Below, piece after piece: positions 33,026 to 44,225 of a DNA stretch of 64,000 nt; the first letter of the stretch is position 1; each line of letters begins with the position of its first letter. Source of the DNA: Ulota crispa. Lineage: Eukaryota; Streptophyta; Bryopsida; Orthotrichales; Orthotrichaceae. Below the pieces are notes generated by a model. It was not told the origin of the DNA and made no database searches. It worked only from the letters and a program-made list of their open reading frames with translations. The stretch spans positions 18,510,483 through 18,574,482 of the forward strand of contig OY987249.1 of the NCBI GenBank assembly GCA_963920765.1, read 5' to 3'. A program made the translations under genes and the position numbers.

Positions 33026-35416
33026 ATGGCTGTCCAGCAACCAGTGAAGCGCTTGTCGTCTCTCTTGTGCTGCAAGATCTACATCTCCGACACTTGCAAC
33101 GCGGTTTCGTTGCAAGAAATTGAGTCCACCTTCCGCACACATCCCAAGGCTCCTCTTCTGCAAGTATTTGAAGACCGCGAGTACAATCGTGTGGGCTACA
33201 CTCTTGCAGGTAACTCACAGCTCTGTTCACCTCTGATTTTTCCCAAGCTCGAATTTTTCAGCTTTTTGTACATTTCACGGTCACCTATCCTTCGGTCATT
33301 CCAGAACTGCAGCTATAAACCCCTTGCTAACTTCATTTAAAACCCTACGGTAAAAAGCTTCAGTTGGTTATTGCAACATCAATTCTGAAAATTAGAATGT
33401 GAGTATTGGCTTGTTAGCAGGGCTTCTTTCGTAATTTTCCAACAAGCTCTCGTTCATACTATATGAACCGCAAATGAGCAAAATATCTTGAAAAATCAAA
33501 CTTCTTGTTGGTTCTTCACGTAGTCTGCTGTCATACTATTCGCGTGCCTCCAATTTCTGGTTGCGATTTCGATATTTTTAGTGAGCTCATTAGGAGCATA
33601 ACTCCCGGAGCTGTTTCAATACTTGAATAAGTTTGAGCACAAAATCTTCATGGAAGATTTTGAGTGAAAGCATGAATGTTTGAGGCCTAGAGCACGCTTG
33701 AGAACAAGAATCAAGCAACCGTGTCTTCTCGAGAGCCACTGAAAGGAACCTTATCCTGTCTGTGCAGGCGCTCTCTCTGCTCCCGAAGCTCGCACCACAA
33801 GGATCCCGCTTCTGTCGGCGGTCGCAGATGTTGTGCGGACGGCATTGCACACCATTGATCTGAGGCAGCATTCTGGAAGCCATCCCCGGTTAGGAGTTGT
33901 AGATCACATATGCTTGCATCCGCTGGGAGCAGCGAACATCACGGACGCATCTGCGGTTGCACAAGAGATTGCTTCCGAAATCGGTGAAAAGCTCAAAGGT
34001 TCGTCAATCCTCTTATTTTCGAAAATCTCTTCAGGGTGGAGCAGTACTTGGGGTAACAGCACCGTGGTAGTGGATTTCAAACATTGTTGACTATGATGCA
34101 TTCCCTGGTGAAAGTTTTCAGCTCTATAGTGCAAGACACCATAAACAACAAATTTAATGACCAAAAACGTCAAAGAATTGCAGACTTTGAATGCCGATAA
34201 CTTTTTTTGGCAAACGATAGTTCCAATCTGTTTTTGTAACTTCATGCTAAGACCTTCCAGCTTATAGTTACAAAGCGTTTCAAACTTATGAAGGGGGTGC
34301 TATGAATAGCTCATATGGTTGTTAGGTCTTTGTTGATTTATGCTTTCATGCACCGCACAGTGATAGACTTGGTGTGAATGGTACCCCGCTTCGATACTCA
34401 CAGCAACTAGAACCAATTGTTGGTGGTTTTACTTGGCTTGAGCAAAGCATTGACTAGACTTCTTAACTACTGTATAATAACATAATTACCCACTTAGGGT
34501 CCTCGACGTTTCTCTGAATGATGTGACTCACGAATTCATCCGGTTCCTAGGGTGCTCAAGAAGCCGGACTTGGTTTGAAATTGCCGTTACGGATCGTTCA
34601 AACATCGGCTACTTAAGCAAGGGTTTTAACGTTCACAAATCGACCTGCTTATTAGTTGTTTTTTCTTCAATTGTTTTTCAGGGGTTTGTTTGGTTTTGGG
34701 AAAATTTCATGGATACCCCTGAAGTTTGCGATATTATCATAGATACCCCTGCTTTTTCAGAAATTACACAAATACTCTTGGACTAAAAAAATTCAGGCGT
34801 TTGTTTGTCGTGCATGTCACTTCCCTTTTTCCTTTGTGCGCATATTGCTTCTTTTTTGTTTCATTGATTCCCTTCTTCTGTTGCAGTTCCGACTTTCTTA
34901 TATGGCGATGCGCATCGAAGCAGACGGCCATTGGACGACATTCGGCGTGCGCTGGGCTACTTCCAACCAAACAACAACGGCCTCTGGATTGGGTCGAACG
35001 TGTTCCCTGCCAGCATGCAACCGGACTTCGGCCCATCCCGAGCACCGCCCGGCAGCGGAGTGGCGGTGGTGGGGGCGTGCCCGTGGGTGATGAACTACAA
35101 CGTGCCGTTGGAATCCACGCGGGCGGACTTGGACTTGGCCCTGGCGAAACGCATCGCCAGGAAAGTGAGCCAGCGAGGTGGCGGCCTCGCCAAAGTGCAA
35201 GCCATGGCCTTGCTCCATGGCGCCCACTGCATCGAGATCGCTTGCAACTTGCTGGACACGCACGTCTCCAGTCCTGACGCCGTGCAACACTTGGTTGCCA
35301 CGCTGGCAGCGAAGGAGGGCATTCGAGCCTCTGGCGGATACCTTACCGGCTTTTCCAACGACGAAATCTTCTCCTTGGCCTCGGAGAAGCTCAATGCTTT
35401 TGAAGACGCGCCTTAG
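33026..35416 (+). CDS. Formiminotransferase-like protein (FTCD N-terminal family), 3 exons
   Basis: Exons 33026-33209, 33768-33998 and 34887-35416 give 314 aa. The protein matches the formiminotransferase part of FTCD (glutamate formimidoyltransferase), which moves a formimino group between folate and glutamate; there is no cyclodeaminase part, as in the plant homologues. Visible landmarks are CCKIYISDT at the start, FEDREYNRVGYTL, LRQHSGSHPRLGVVDHICLHP (the family's catalytic-His segment), VPTFLYGDAH, DFGPSRAPPGSG followed by GACPWVMNYNVPL, RIARKVSQRGGGLAKVQAM and a C-terminal GYLTGFSNDEIFSLA. The ATG at 33026 is preferred; an in-frame GTG lies 6 nt upstream. Intron 2 ends in half of a MITE that reaches the acceptor, and another element begins right after the stop codon. 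The plant substrate is uncertain. Confidence 0.9.
34698..34880 (+). mobile_element. Half copy of the GGGAAAATTTCATGG MITE, ending at the exon-3 acceptor
   Basis: Only the left half of the fold-back element is present: terminus GGGAAAATTTCATGGATACC, then the internal landmarks TGCATGTCAC and GTGCGC in the usual order. It aligns best with the full copy at 62279-62599 up to the shared pyrimidine stretch TCCCTTCTTC, a few bases from the AG at 34885-34886. No right terminus or target duplication remains. Confidence 0.75.
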
Positions 35417-35418
35417 TA

Positions 35419-35890
35419 AGGTAGGAGGCTCATGAATGGAGCATCAATGGGCTGAAACCGAATTCTGGGGAGGTGTTCTTGATTGAAATATTCTTCAGTA
35501 AATTTTCCTTGAAAGACCAGAGGAAGACCAGAGGAATTGACATCTGACCCAAGTTGTTTCATATTTTTTGGAATTTTGTGGAATTAGTTATGAAATTTTG
35601 AAGTGGAAAGGTAATATAGCTCTCACACTAAGGCAGACAGACCCATACCTGAGCTTTTTAAGGGTTTGGGGTACCGTAAGGTCTTGGAAAATTCAAGAAA
35701 AAAAATCCATAGGATTAGTTTTTCAACAAGCAATCATGAAATGTCATTTTTGTGGAAAAAAGTATTGTAGAATATTTTGTATCAAGGGGCAAAGTTATAG
35801 CTCATAGGGTTCTTAAAAGCAATTTTAGACTAACCCTGAAATTGCTTGGATGTATTCCTATAACAGCACTTGACGGACCCAATCCCCATC
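35419..35890. mobile_element. TA-flanked dispersed element directly after the formiminotransferase stop codon
   Basis: From TA|AGGTAGGAGGCTCATGAATG, two bases beyond the TAG stop, the sequence matches the reverse complement of the element at 61648-61972, sharing GGGGAGGT, TGGCATCT/TGACATCT and CATATTTTTTGGA. Further on (about 35630-35890) it matches the reverse complement of about 49210-49480, including AATACATCCAAGCAATT and CTTGTTGAAAAACTAA. The right end is not defined. The gene's 3' UTR and poly(A) site must lie in this repeat. Confidence 0.65.
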
Positions 35891-35927
35891 TCTCCTAAAC
35901 AAGCTTAACAACCAACATGTGGCAGGA

Positions 35928-36205
35928 TTTTCTTGTGCAAGTGGCATTTAGTGCTCCACTATTTTCTTGTGCAAGTGGCATTTTAGTGCTCCACTTTGAG
36001 TTCAAGAGTGTATGGTGAACACCACAAATGTAGGGTGCAAAATTGAGAGCTGCTCAAGAATGGTTATGTCTAAGGTAGGGGTACCCAATTGCAACACCAG
36101 TTGTTCTCTGACATCTAAAATTAAACCTAAAGTAGACAGATATGCACCCAAATAAGATACAAATGCACCCAAACAAGACACAAATGCACCCAAATCAGAC
36201 ACACA
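35928..36205. repeat. Two short minisatellites
   Basis: A 34-36 bp unit (TTTTCTTGTGCAAGTGGCAT...) is duplicated at 35928-35997. A roughly 22-bp unit containing ATGCACCCAAA is repeated three times at about 36140-36205. Confidence 0.7.
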
Positions 36206-36713
36206 AGTTGACATAAGGGAATAGAAATTATGTAGGCGGCAGTTTTTGATTGGGTGTGACATGCACATGACATGGTCTTGTTGTTGTTTTTTTGGGGGTC
36301 TAGTGTTTATAATAGGTAAGTCTAGGGAGTTGTCTTCAACAATTCATAATTTATTCATATGATCTCAGAAAATTCCAAAAACAATTTTCCTTGCATCTAT
36401 ATCCATTTCCTAACAAGCCCATGCCATCAGATTCTCAGAAGACCCTCCCAATTACCACATCTGAGGTAATTGTCGCATTTGGGTGCTTCTACCTTAATTC
36501 CAGCTTGCTCTTCTTGAAAAGACAAACTTGCAAGTAGTAATTATAGAAACGTCAAAATTCTTTTATGGTATTCCTTCTACTTGTGACACATGTCACTCAA
36601 GAGTTCTATCTTCTGATAAAAGTTCTAATCTAAAAGCCCTCTAATACATCTCTTGTTCTTGTCATGTCTGGCTTATCACATCAGCTGTATTGTAATCTAA
36701 ACAAACACATTAG

Positions 36714-36902
36714 GGGGTTTTAGGTATCTCAAAAAAACAATGAACAAATGGTTGTTGTGAACTAGTTTTTGTTCATCGGTGAATACACCGTCACAACCTT
36801 AGGAGTTTGTCATGGCTCATTCACGGAGTGACTTGGTCGGGTTATTCACCAATTTCATTCACGTGAACGAAATTGATAATGAACGGCATATTTGAAACCC
36901 CC
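36714..36902. mobile_element. Small MITE with AGGGGGTTT ends
   Basis: The ends AGGGGGTTTT and AAACCCCCT are inverted, and both flanks are ATT, a possible 3-bp target duplication. The interior includes ATGAACAAATGG and ATAATGAACGGCAT. Only the ends are clearly inverted, so confidence is moderate. Confidence 0.5.
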
Positions 36903-38348
36903 TATTATGTTTCAACAATTACAATTCGCGATGGTTGGTTATTCATCCCGCTACTTTGTTGAAGTAAATTTGTGTCTGAGGTTCGTCCAAGCTTGGATCT
37001 GCGTAACTCATCTGCTAACTTAGTGTAATTCAAAGTCCAACTACAGAAGACTCCGAGCTGGTGGTTAGCTTTGCAAAACCGTCACCTTCAATTCCTCTTT
37101 TATTTTTTCCTTCAGATTTCACAAGCTCTTAAGTTTATTTGAAATGTTTGTCCAAGTTCGAGAGTCGATATTTAAGCCACACTATTTAAAATCGTATCTA
37201 TAACATCTGAGACGGTTCGTGTCCTCAGGTCTATCGCTTTTGGGGTCTCAGAGCCTAAACTGAAAGGGGGGAACAGATGTGGAGTAGAGAGAGAGAGCGA
37301 GACAGTATAGAATATTCATAGTAAATGTAGAGTAGAAAAGGAGGAACAGGTGTAGAGTAAACGAAGAAGTTTTTAATGTTCAGGGAATATCAATTAACTA
37401 CATTTTCGCTTGTTACAAACTTGACAGTTTTATCAAGAGATCACAACAGTCTATTTTCACACACGTGTGACTCCTGACATGAGAATAATCAGAAATTCTT
37501 CTGCATGTCTGTACGTCCAAAAACTTTTATCAACTTTTCACAAAGCTCCCTTGTTCAAAAATTTATGAAAATATGGGTGGAGATAAACTTGAAAGTTTTG
37601 AAGCGACATTGAGAAATGACAATTCTTATCCTGGGCGAAGAAAACAGTGTTTGAGAAAATCAACATTTCGGTGAGCAACCATCAAAGGGTTTGAAATACC
37701 TCGTTGGAATGGAAACGGCCATTTAGGAGGAGAGTATATAGCGTAGAGGTAGGTAACTTTGCAGAGGTATTGGTAGTAGAGACATCTTACCAATCCTGCA
37801 AAATTGCAGAACATCGAATTCTTTCAAATTACGATTGAACTCGAGCTCTTTCAATATCAAGCTTGTATTCTCCTTTACTAATGATCCTAGTACATCTCTT
37901 CAAACTTGGAGAATCACTACGACTCTTTGAATAGTGCATGACTTCTCTGTGCTAATTTGTGCAGTATCTTTTGTCTAGTGTGAAACTGTGGCACGCCTCC
38001 GCCCTTGTTCTATAAGTAGTAGGGATTCTCCACGTAGTAGGGATTTGGTCACAACCTTTTGTTGTCCTTCAGATAGCAACTTTGTGTTGCAGCCTTTGTA
38101 ACACAACACAACATCCTTCACACACTCTTCTGTATAAGATACATGCTTGCAAATTATCCTTCAAGTTTTGACCACTTCAATCACACTATATGAGATTGTG
38201 TTTTTAAGTACTTTAGCCCGTGGTATACCATATTAACCTAAATGATTGTGAACCACTTTAATAGTGCCCCTTTCAAATTTACTTATTTCTTAAATGAATC
38301 AGTGCAAGTTAGCGTTATCAGTGTGGACGCAGTAATTGAAATAACTTG

Positions 38349-38460
38349 CACTACAAGAAAATCATGGTTGAATCTACAAAAAGTTGACAAAAATTGTGAC
38401 CTAATCTACAATATAGGTCATAATCTTTGTCAACTTTTTGTAGATTTGACCATGGATTTC
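38349..38460. mobile_element. Partial CACTA-type fold-back element
   Basis: The left end is CACTACAAGAAAATCATGG. AAATCTACAAAAAGTTGAC-type sequence recurs inverted about 70 bp later, then CCATGGATTTC replaces the expected terminus, so the right end is damaged. Confidence 0.5.
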
Positions 38461-39169
38461 ACACAATTGTGTACTTATAAGAGATTGGAACAAACGAGAA
38501 TTCTCACATGCAAAATGTCGGCGGTTTACAAGTGACACAACCCGAGGTTGTGGATATGCAAACAAGAGAGAGGCTAGGGCTGGAACGTTGAAGGGAAAAT
38601 AAAAACCAGTAAACAAGTCTTTCGAACCTGATTATTTCATGAGATGAAAAGGTCGAGAAATAGTAGGATCAAGTTCTCCATGAGCGCATGTGAGACAAGC
38701 AGCCACTGCTCGAATGGCTTCAAAGAAATCTTTCTCTGCAATCCGAAGGTTCAAGTATTGCATGTTATTAGAATTTCATCAGGTGTCTCCGAAGTAAAGA
38801 ATCCCTTCGTCCATGGATTCATGGGTATGAGATCCTTAGTATGCAGGTCCTATCTTGCAGCACCACCAATACAGCTTCTTCCCTATTCTGCTTTCAATTT
38901 CCATTTCCCTGCAGTCACTTAACAAGTGAGCACATGTCTATATATTAGCCACTTCTAACATGAAGCAATATTTCCGAGATTGAAAACTGCTATTCTGGAG
39001 TGAGCTCCTATTGTGTAGATACTTAATAGAAAACTGTTTAAGGGCCACCATTTTTGTGTCATAAAAAAAAATCTTTGGGTCACGGTCAAGAGAGGTAGTG
39101 CAAAAAGCCTACAAATTACCGGTAATTAAAATCTATAGATATGCAGTTCATGTGAATGCAAGTACCACT

Positions 39170-42100
39170 TTAGTCGACGATGTCACCATTCGCTGGAGTA
39201 GATGAGAATGGTTGCAGATTCGCATCAGGAAATAGAACTTTTGCAACTGCCATCCAGCCAGCTTGAGAAGGATGAATTGCGTCCCAGAAAAACGACTTCG
39301 CCGGATCTTTGCAGACGGTGAACATTGGTTGTCCGTTGGGATCTACGTCTCCACAATTACGAGTGGCACGAGCCGCGCCCATACAACAAGGGGTCAGCGC
39401 GTCTGAGGAAAAACCTGCACAAGTTGTTGAAGTGCCAGTAAGGTAGGAAATTCATAGTGGTTAAACTGTCACGGCCAACCGGGGGACGAATTTAGTACTC
39501 CCTCTGTCTCTCTAAAAACGTCCAAAAAGCTTCCTTGCAAAGGATTAACTGTGTTTTTAGTCTTTGTGCTAGAGACACATACATTCTAGAATCAATATAC
39601 CACCTACCAAATGTATGCAAAATCTTCAGTTGCCGTTTCTGCACCCAAATTCCATGTAAAAAGTACCATATTTGTGCATAGTTTGTGCTCCTCATTATTT
39701 TAGTCTTTGTGCTAGTGATGCACGCATTCTAGGATCAATATACCATCTACCAAATGTATGCAAAATTTCCAGCTTTGATGTTGTTGTTTGGGCACCCAAA
39801 TTCCATGTAAGAAGTATCATATTTGTGCATGTTGTCAGTTCCTCATTATAGGATTTTAAAGATTTGTAGTAACAATGGTACCTCATATGGGCAAGGCCAA
39901 GCTTGCTAGGAGAGGAATGTTTCCCAATGTCTTAACTTTGCCCCCATGAGATCATTGAACATGAGAAATGCTTTCTTAGTGTTTGAAATCAGCAAAACAG
40001 AGCTTTTTAGTGGTACAAGAGATGTGTCTGATTTGGATGTATTTAGAGGGACAGAGGGAGTAAAAACCAACAATTCTTTTGTAATCTATATTAATAAAAG
40101 AACAGCGGTCAGTCAGTTAGGGCCTATCATATAATAGCATTCAATTAATTAGGGTCGGGCATAAGTTAGGTTTGGGCATGGCTAGGATTGAAAAGGTATA
40201 AATGGATGAAGTAAAATCACCTATGACTCTCTTTTATCTGCTTCACTAGACGTTAACAACAAGTCACTGGAAGTTGCACCGTCAACTTTCTCTCGACCAA
40301 AAGGCATGGGGATAAGGGGCACGGGGATAAGGGGGCATGGGAATAGAGGCACAGGGATAGAGGGTACGGCAATATGGGAGCACAAGGGATCGGGGAGCAC
40401 ATGGATAGGGGGTGGGGGACATAAACCCGTTGGTATGACGGGTAGTATACTAGTATTTAATAGAAATCCGACATCATTACAAGTCTAATACCTAGAGCAG
40501 TTCTAGAGAAAAATAACCTAGGTTTTGCAACCAACGAGAATGAAGAGTCTGTTGTGAGTAACTCTACTATCCATGCCACATTGACTGCGGTTCACCACTC
40601 AAACCATAGCGGCAAGAACGAGGCATGCACAGAGTTAGTCAGAATACTAACCGTGTTTTGCAGGATCTCGGAGAATAGTTCGAAAGGCACTGAAGTGGTC
40701 CAATATTGTGAAGTTGGCTTCAGGTAGCCGCTTTGTCATATTCGCTATGGCTGCAACCAGAAGGTCATTATGTCGAGCCGACACAATTGCGTTATTGACC
40801 TCACTGCATGCCTTGAAGTTGGGTCGCGTCGATGAAGGCAGGCATCCAACAGGCTGCATTTTGTTGACGTAGAAAGATTTCAAGCCCAATTTGTTCAAGC
40901 GCTCCAGCTGCGAGACCATTTCTTTGACCACTAAAGCTTGAAACAGTGGGAGTCCCTGCAAAGGAAAACACCTCAAGCTGTTTATAAAAGAGACCTGGTC
41001 GAATCAAAAAATTGGGACAGGAGTAAGATAGAGGACTACCTAGTATATCCATATTACAAAGAACACCATATTCGTTAAATTGGGAAAAACAGAGGTACCA
41101 CTTTGTACTCCACCTTAATCTTACATACAATAAATGTAGGCATAGCTATAGCTCAAAGTTGAAAGTTCTTTGAAATTTTTGTAGGCAATCACTGAGACTT
41201 CAATATTGTACAAAAAATTGCATGTTTTTTTCTTTTGTAATATGCTGAATTTCACATAATGACAGAAATAGTGAAAGTCCCAGAATGTACTCTTTTTCCC
41301 AATTTAACGAATATGGTGTTAAAGTGTACATATAAAGCCAGGTCAATGAGTTCAATCCTTCTGAGTAAGTTGTTGTTCAGCCCTACATTAGATAGCCTCC
41401 ACGGCATAGCAGTCATTACAACCGTATCCCAAATCCTCCTCTCTTCAGTTTGTGATTTATGAAGTCGTAGAAGAGCACCCTGAAACGAGGATCAGGGACT
41501 TCATCTGCGAAGTTTTTAGAGCATCACGGCTTGATGGAAGATACGCCATAATGTATTTTCTACTCTGGGTTTTCTATAGTGAGAACCAGCCAAAATGCTC
41601 ACAGGCAAACTACTGCTACCTATTTCATGCAAGAAGAAGAAGAAGAAGAAGAAGACTAACGCATCTCAAATGAGTGCTTGTTGGGGGTATATCTTCGAAG
41701 TGAGCCTCGTGACACAGAAAGCGAACCTAGGTCCCCATTTGTAAACGTATTGCTCAATGTACCGACTCAAATTCTTCAATAAATTGAGACTAAGTTGATA
41801 CAGCGAAAGTTGAAGTCATTAGGAGTTTGAGAAGTGCTGAAAGGGTTTGTCAGTTCAAACTCACAGTGATGGGGTTGCCCTTCGCAATATAAGCACCGTA
41901 GTCATTCCCGTGAATACCAACAAGAACCACCGAATGTTGGAGGAATGCTGTTGGATAAACCGTGCTCGTTAAGGACTCAAACTGGTCGATCTGACCCCGC
42001 AAACTGAGCATTCCATAGGGATTAAATACACCCGACCCACCGGTTGCAAAATTCATACCATGCTTGGGTGCATTTGGATCACTGTTCCTTTGCTCGTATG

Positions 42101-42241
42101 CAATAGGAGAGAGCATCAACAGGGCATTTGCTGCAAAATTACCAGTATGTGTTAATCTTCAAAGCCGCAGCAAGAACAACTCAAAAGGATATTGATAAGG
42201 TAGAAAGAACCGTTTCTGTTACCCTACTGAATCATAATATA

Positions 42242-42277
<36 letters not shown>

Positions 42278-44225
42278 CATACATATATAAGAATCCTTTT
42301 GTAACTTGGTATCAGTAAGACCTAAAACTTTCGTAATAGATGCCTTTAATTTACATGAGAGACAACAAGGTTGTAAGGTAATAGAGCCTCTACTACACAC
42401 ATTTGTGACTTTTTGAAAACTATTCAAGATGCATCTTTGTGACGTTTCATGATCATCGACAAATATTGACTTGAAGATCTGCAGTAATTACAAAAACTAT
42501 CCAAAAATAATCATATACTCCTACAAAATCATCATTTGCACACAAAGGACAACTAATCTCTGACTATAATTTGAAGTATAATTACAGAAACCAGCTACTT
42601 ACGGAATGGAGCATACCTACCTAGTGGATATTGTCAATCCGGATGGTTCAAACGAGATTCACGTACCAAAAACGTCTAGGAATACACGGCCGTCGGAAAA
42701 TCGACCGGTAGGTGTTCCAGGATAGGTCATTCCATATGGTGTGGTCCACGGGCGATTCAAACCAGCTGATTTGTTATGATTTCCTGTGTCTACATACGAA
42801 TCGCCAAACGCAAAGATTGCATTCGGAGGGGGAAGTACATCGGTTTCTAGGCCTGCACAGATTGCCAACTGTCCCTCTTAAGTACATCAACAAATCACTC
42901 TCATATCTCCTAAAATGATATCAGAACATAAAAATCATAGCATGCAAACCCTGAAAGCACCGAATTCCATGGTTTTCACATAACGAATTTAATTGATCAT
43001 CATTTAAAACTATAATTAAACCATAGTTGTAAATCATCAGTATTAATGAAGACCATGGCATAAATGGTTCAGAGAAAGAAAAAAATGATCAAAGAGAAAT
43101 TCTCATATGACCTACTAGGAAAACATGAGACCCAACTTAAGGCTCTTGTCCTATTGAGGCTAAATTGAAAAACAGGAATCATAAGCTTCATGATGTGTTC
43201 CACCTGGAAAACGTAAAACAAACCTAAAAAAATGTACGGCACATTTAGATAACGATACTCTGTAGTAAATTACCAGCTATAAGAAGACACCCAAGCAGCA
43301 ATGGAAGACACAATCTCCACTACTAAAAGCTTGGAGACGTTCATTATGCTCGTAAAGTGGCTTCCGTGGAAACAATGTTCATTGACATTACTCGTACCTT
43401 CCATTATCTGCGTCGTTAGCTGAAGATTTCATTGTAGACGTGTCCTACAGTTCTTGTGCAGATGGCGGTACAAATGGCTACAAAAATTTAAGTATTTTGT
43501 GTAAAGACCAGAGTCAAAGGAATACGAGTAAAAGAATGCGCGTGATCATCGATACCACTTTAGCTGGCCAACTCAATCGCAAACGAGGAAGAGAATAGCT
43601 CACGGCACGCTAGTTTCAACAAACTGCCTTAATCAAACTGGTATATTAACAAAACAAACCTTGGAATATGAGACCTGACCTAGCTATTGGACTTGTGAAG
43701 CATTAAAGAGCTTCAAGAGAGCACACATACCACCGCAATGAAGGCTATTCCATAAGAAAATCTAGACCTGCAAGCAGAATGCCGTTGCCGACTGTAGTGT
43801 ACTTTCCAAACGCTTTCAAGCTTTTGGAAAAGTGCAAATAAACTTATAGAAATACTGAAGTCAGCTCACAGCACGCTAATCTCAACAAATTGCCGTCTTT
43901 TAGATTGACAGAACGGGCCTGGTCTTGGCAATCCAAACTATCTATTGGACTTGCGAAACTTTAAATGTCATCGAAATAGCTCTTCTAGTACAGCAATCGT
44001 ATTCGAAGTTCTTTCGAAAGGCTAGACCGGCAAGCACAGAGTCATTGCCAACTTTACGGTAGCTTCATATTTCCAAGCCTAGTTTTTGCTCAAGTGAAAA
44101 TCAAAGAAATAAAACCAGAAATCAGCAGCCTTACCGTCAACAATAGATAATAGAAATGCTGTAGAGAACAGAAGCGCGCAGGCAACTCCGCCGGCGAGCT
44201 CTCTCCGGGTGGCCATGGCGTCCAT
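39170..44225 (-). CDS. Secreted GDSL esterase/lipase (SGNH family), 5 exons
   Basis: Exons in transcript order are 44225-44135, 42852-42667, 42130-41865, 40955-40652 and 39414-39170, giving 363 aa. Exon 1 encodes a signal peptide (hydrophobic ACALLFSTAFLLSIV). Block I is FAFGDSYVDTGN with nucleophile Ser49, block II NFATGGSG (about 119-126), block III GIHGNDYG with Asn168, and block V FFWDAIHPSQAG with Asp327 and His330. All four SGNH catalytic blocks are therefore intact. Plant GDSL enzymes hydrolyse acyl esters such as cutin, lipid or polysaccharide acetates, mostly in the apoplast; the substrate is not predictable here. The length is typical. Introns hold a Stowaway-like MITE, another fold-back element, a minisatellite, a TA run and a duplicated 270-bp block. 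Confidence 0.94.
39498..40060. mobile_element. Stowaway-like MITE (CTCCCTCTGTC ends, TA duplication) in GDSL intron 4
   Basis: The ends CTCCCTCTGTCTCTCTAAA and the inverted TTTAGAGGGACAGAGGGAG are each flanked by TA. The interior matches the copy at 27990-28417, but a block beginning TTTTAGTCTTTGTGCTAGTGA is duplicated (about 39545-39690 and 39698-39840), which explains the larger size of 563 bp. Confidence 0.9.
40301..40430. repeat. G-rich minisatellite in GDSL intron 4
   Basis: Degenerate tandem units of about 16-18 bp on the pattern GGCAYRGGGATAGRGG are repeated about seven times. On the plus strand the guanine runs could favour G-quadruplex formation; the gene is transcribed from the other strand. 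Confidence 0.65.
41062..41320. mobile_element. Fold-back MITE (AACACCATATTCGTTA ends) in GDSL intron 3
   Basis: The ends AACACCATATTCGTTAAATT and the mirror AATTTAACGAATATGGTGTT are perfect 20-bp inverted repeats. The inversion continues as TGGGAAAAA against TTTTTCCCA. Both flanks show AAAG. A related element lies at 47742-48008, and a half-like remnant near 970-1000. Confidence 0.75.
41631..41655. repeat. AAG microsatellite in GDSL intron 3
   Basis: A perfect run of about eight AAG units. Confidence 0.9.
42243..42289. repeat. TA/TACA microsatellite in GDSL intron 2
   Basis: A run of TA dinucleotides followed by TACATACATACATATATA. Confidence 0.9.
43590..44130. repeat. Degenerate tandem duplication in GDSL intron 1
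   Basis: Two copies of about 270 bp. Shared landmarks in order are AGCTCAC(G/A)GCACGCTA, TCAACAAA(C/T)TGCC, CTATTGGACTTG and GCAAGCA with GTCATTGCC/GCCGTTGCC. The second copy begins near 43861 and ends at exon 1. Confidence 0.65.

Larger units (their letters stand above)
36206..39169. other. Gene-free DNA apart from small MITEs
   Basis: No coding region is recognised. It contains the small element at 36714-36902 and a partial CACTA-type element at about 38349-38460. A degenerate purine-rich run (AGAGAGAGAGAG) lies near 37290. Confidence 0.4.

Noticed and set aside
34726-35277. 183-codon ORF overlapping formiminotransferase exon 3
   Set aside because: It is a shifted frame of a GC-rich exon joined to MITE sequence; the family match is in the other frame.
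36141-36210. Short regular repeats as a CRISPR array
   Set aside because: Three tandem 22-bp units without spacers in plant nuclear DNA; this is a minisatellite.
42236-42290. TA-rich run as an origin or TATA element
   Set aside because: It is a plain microsatellite inside an intron.
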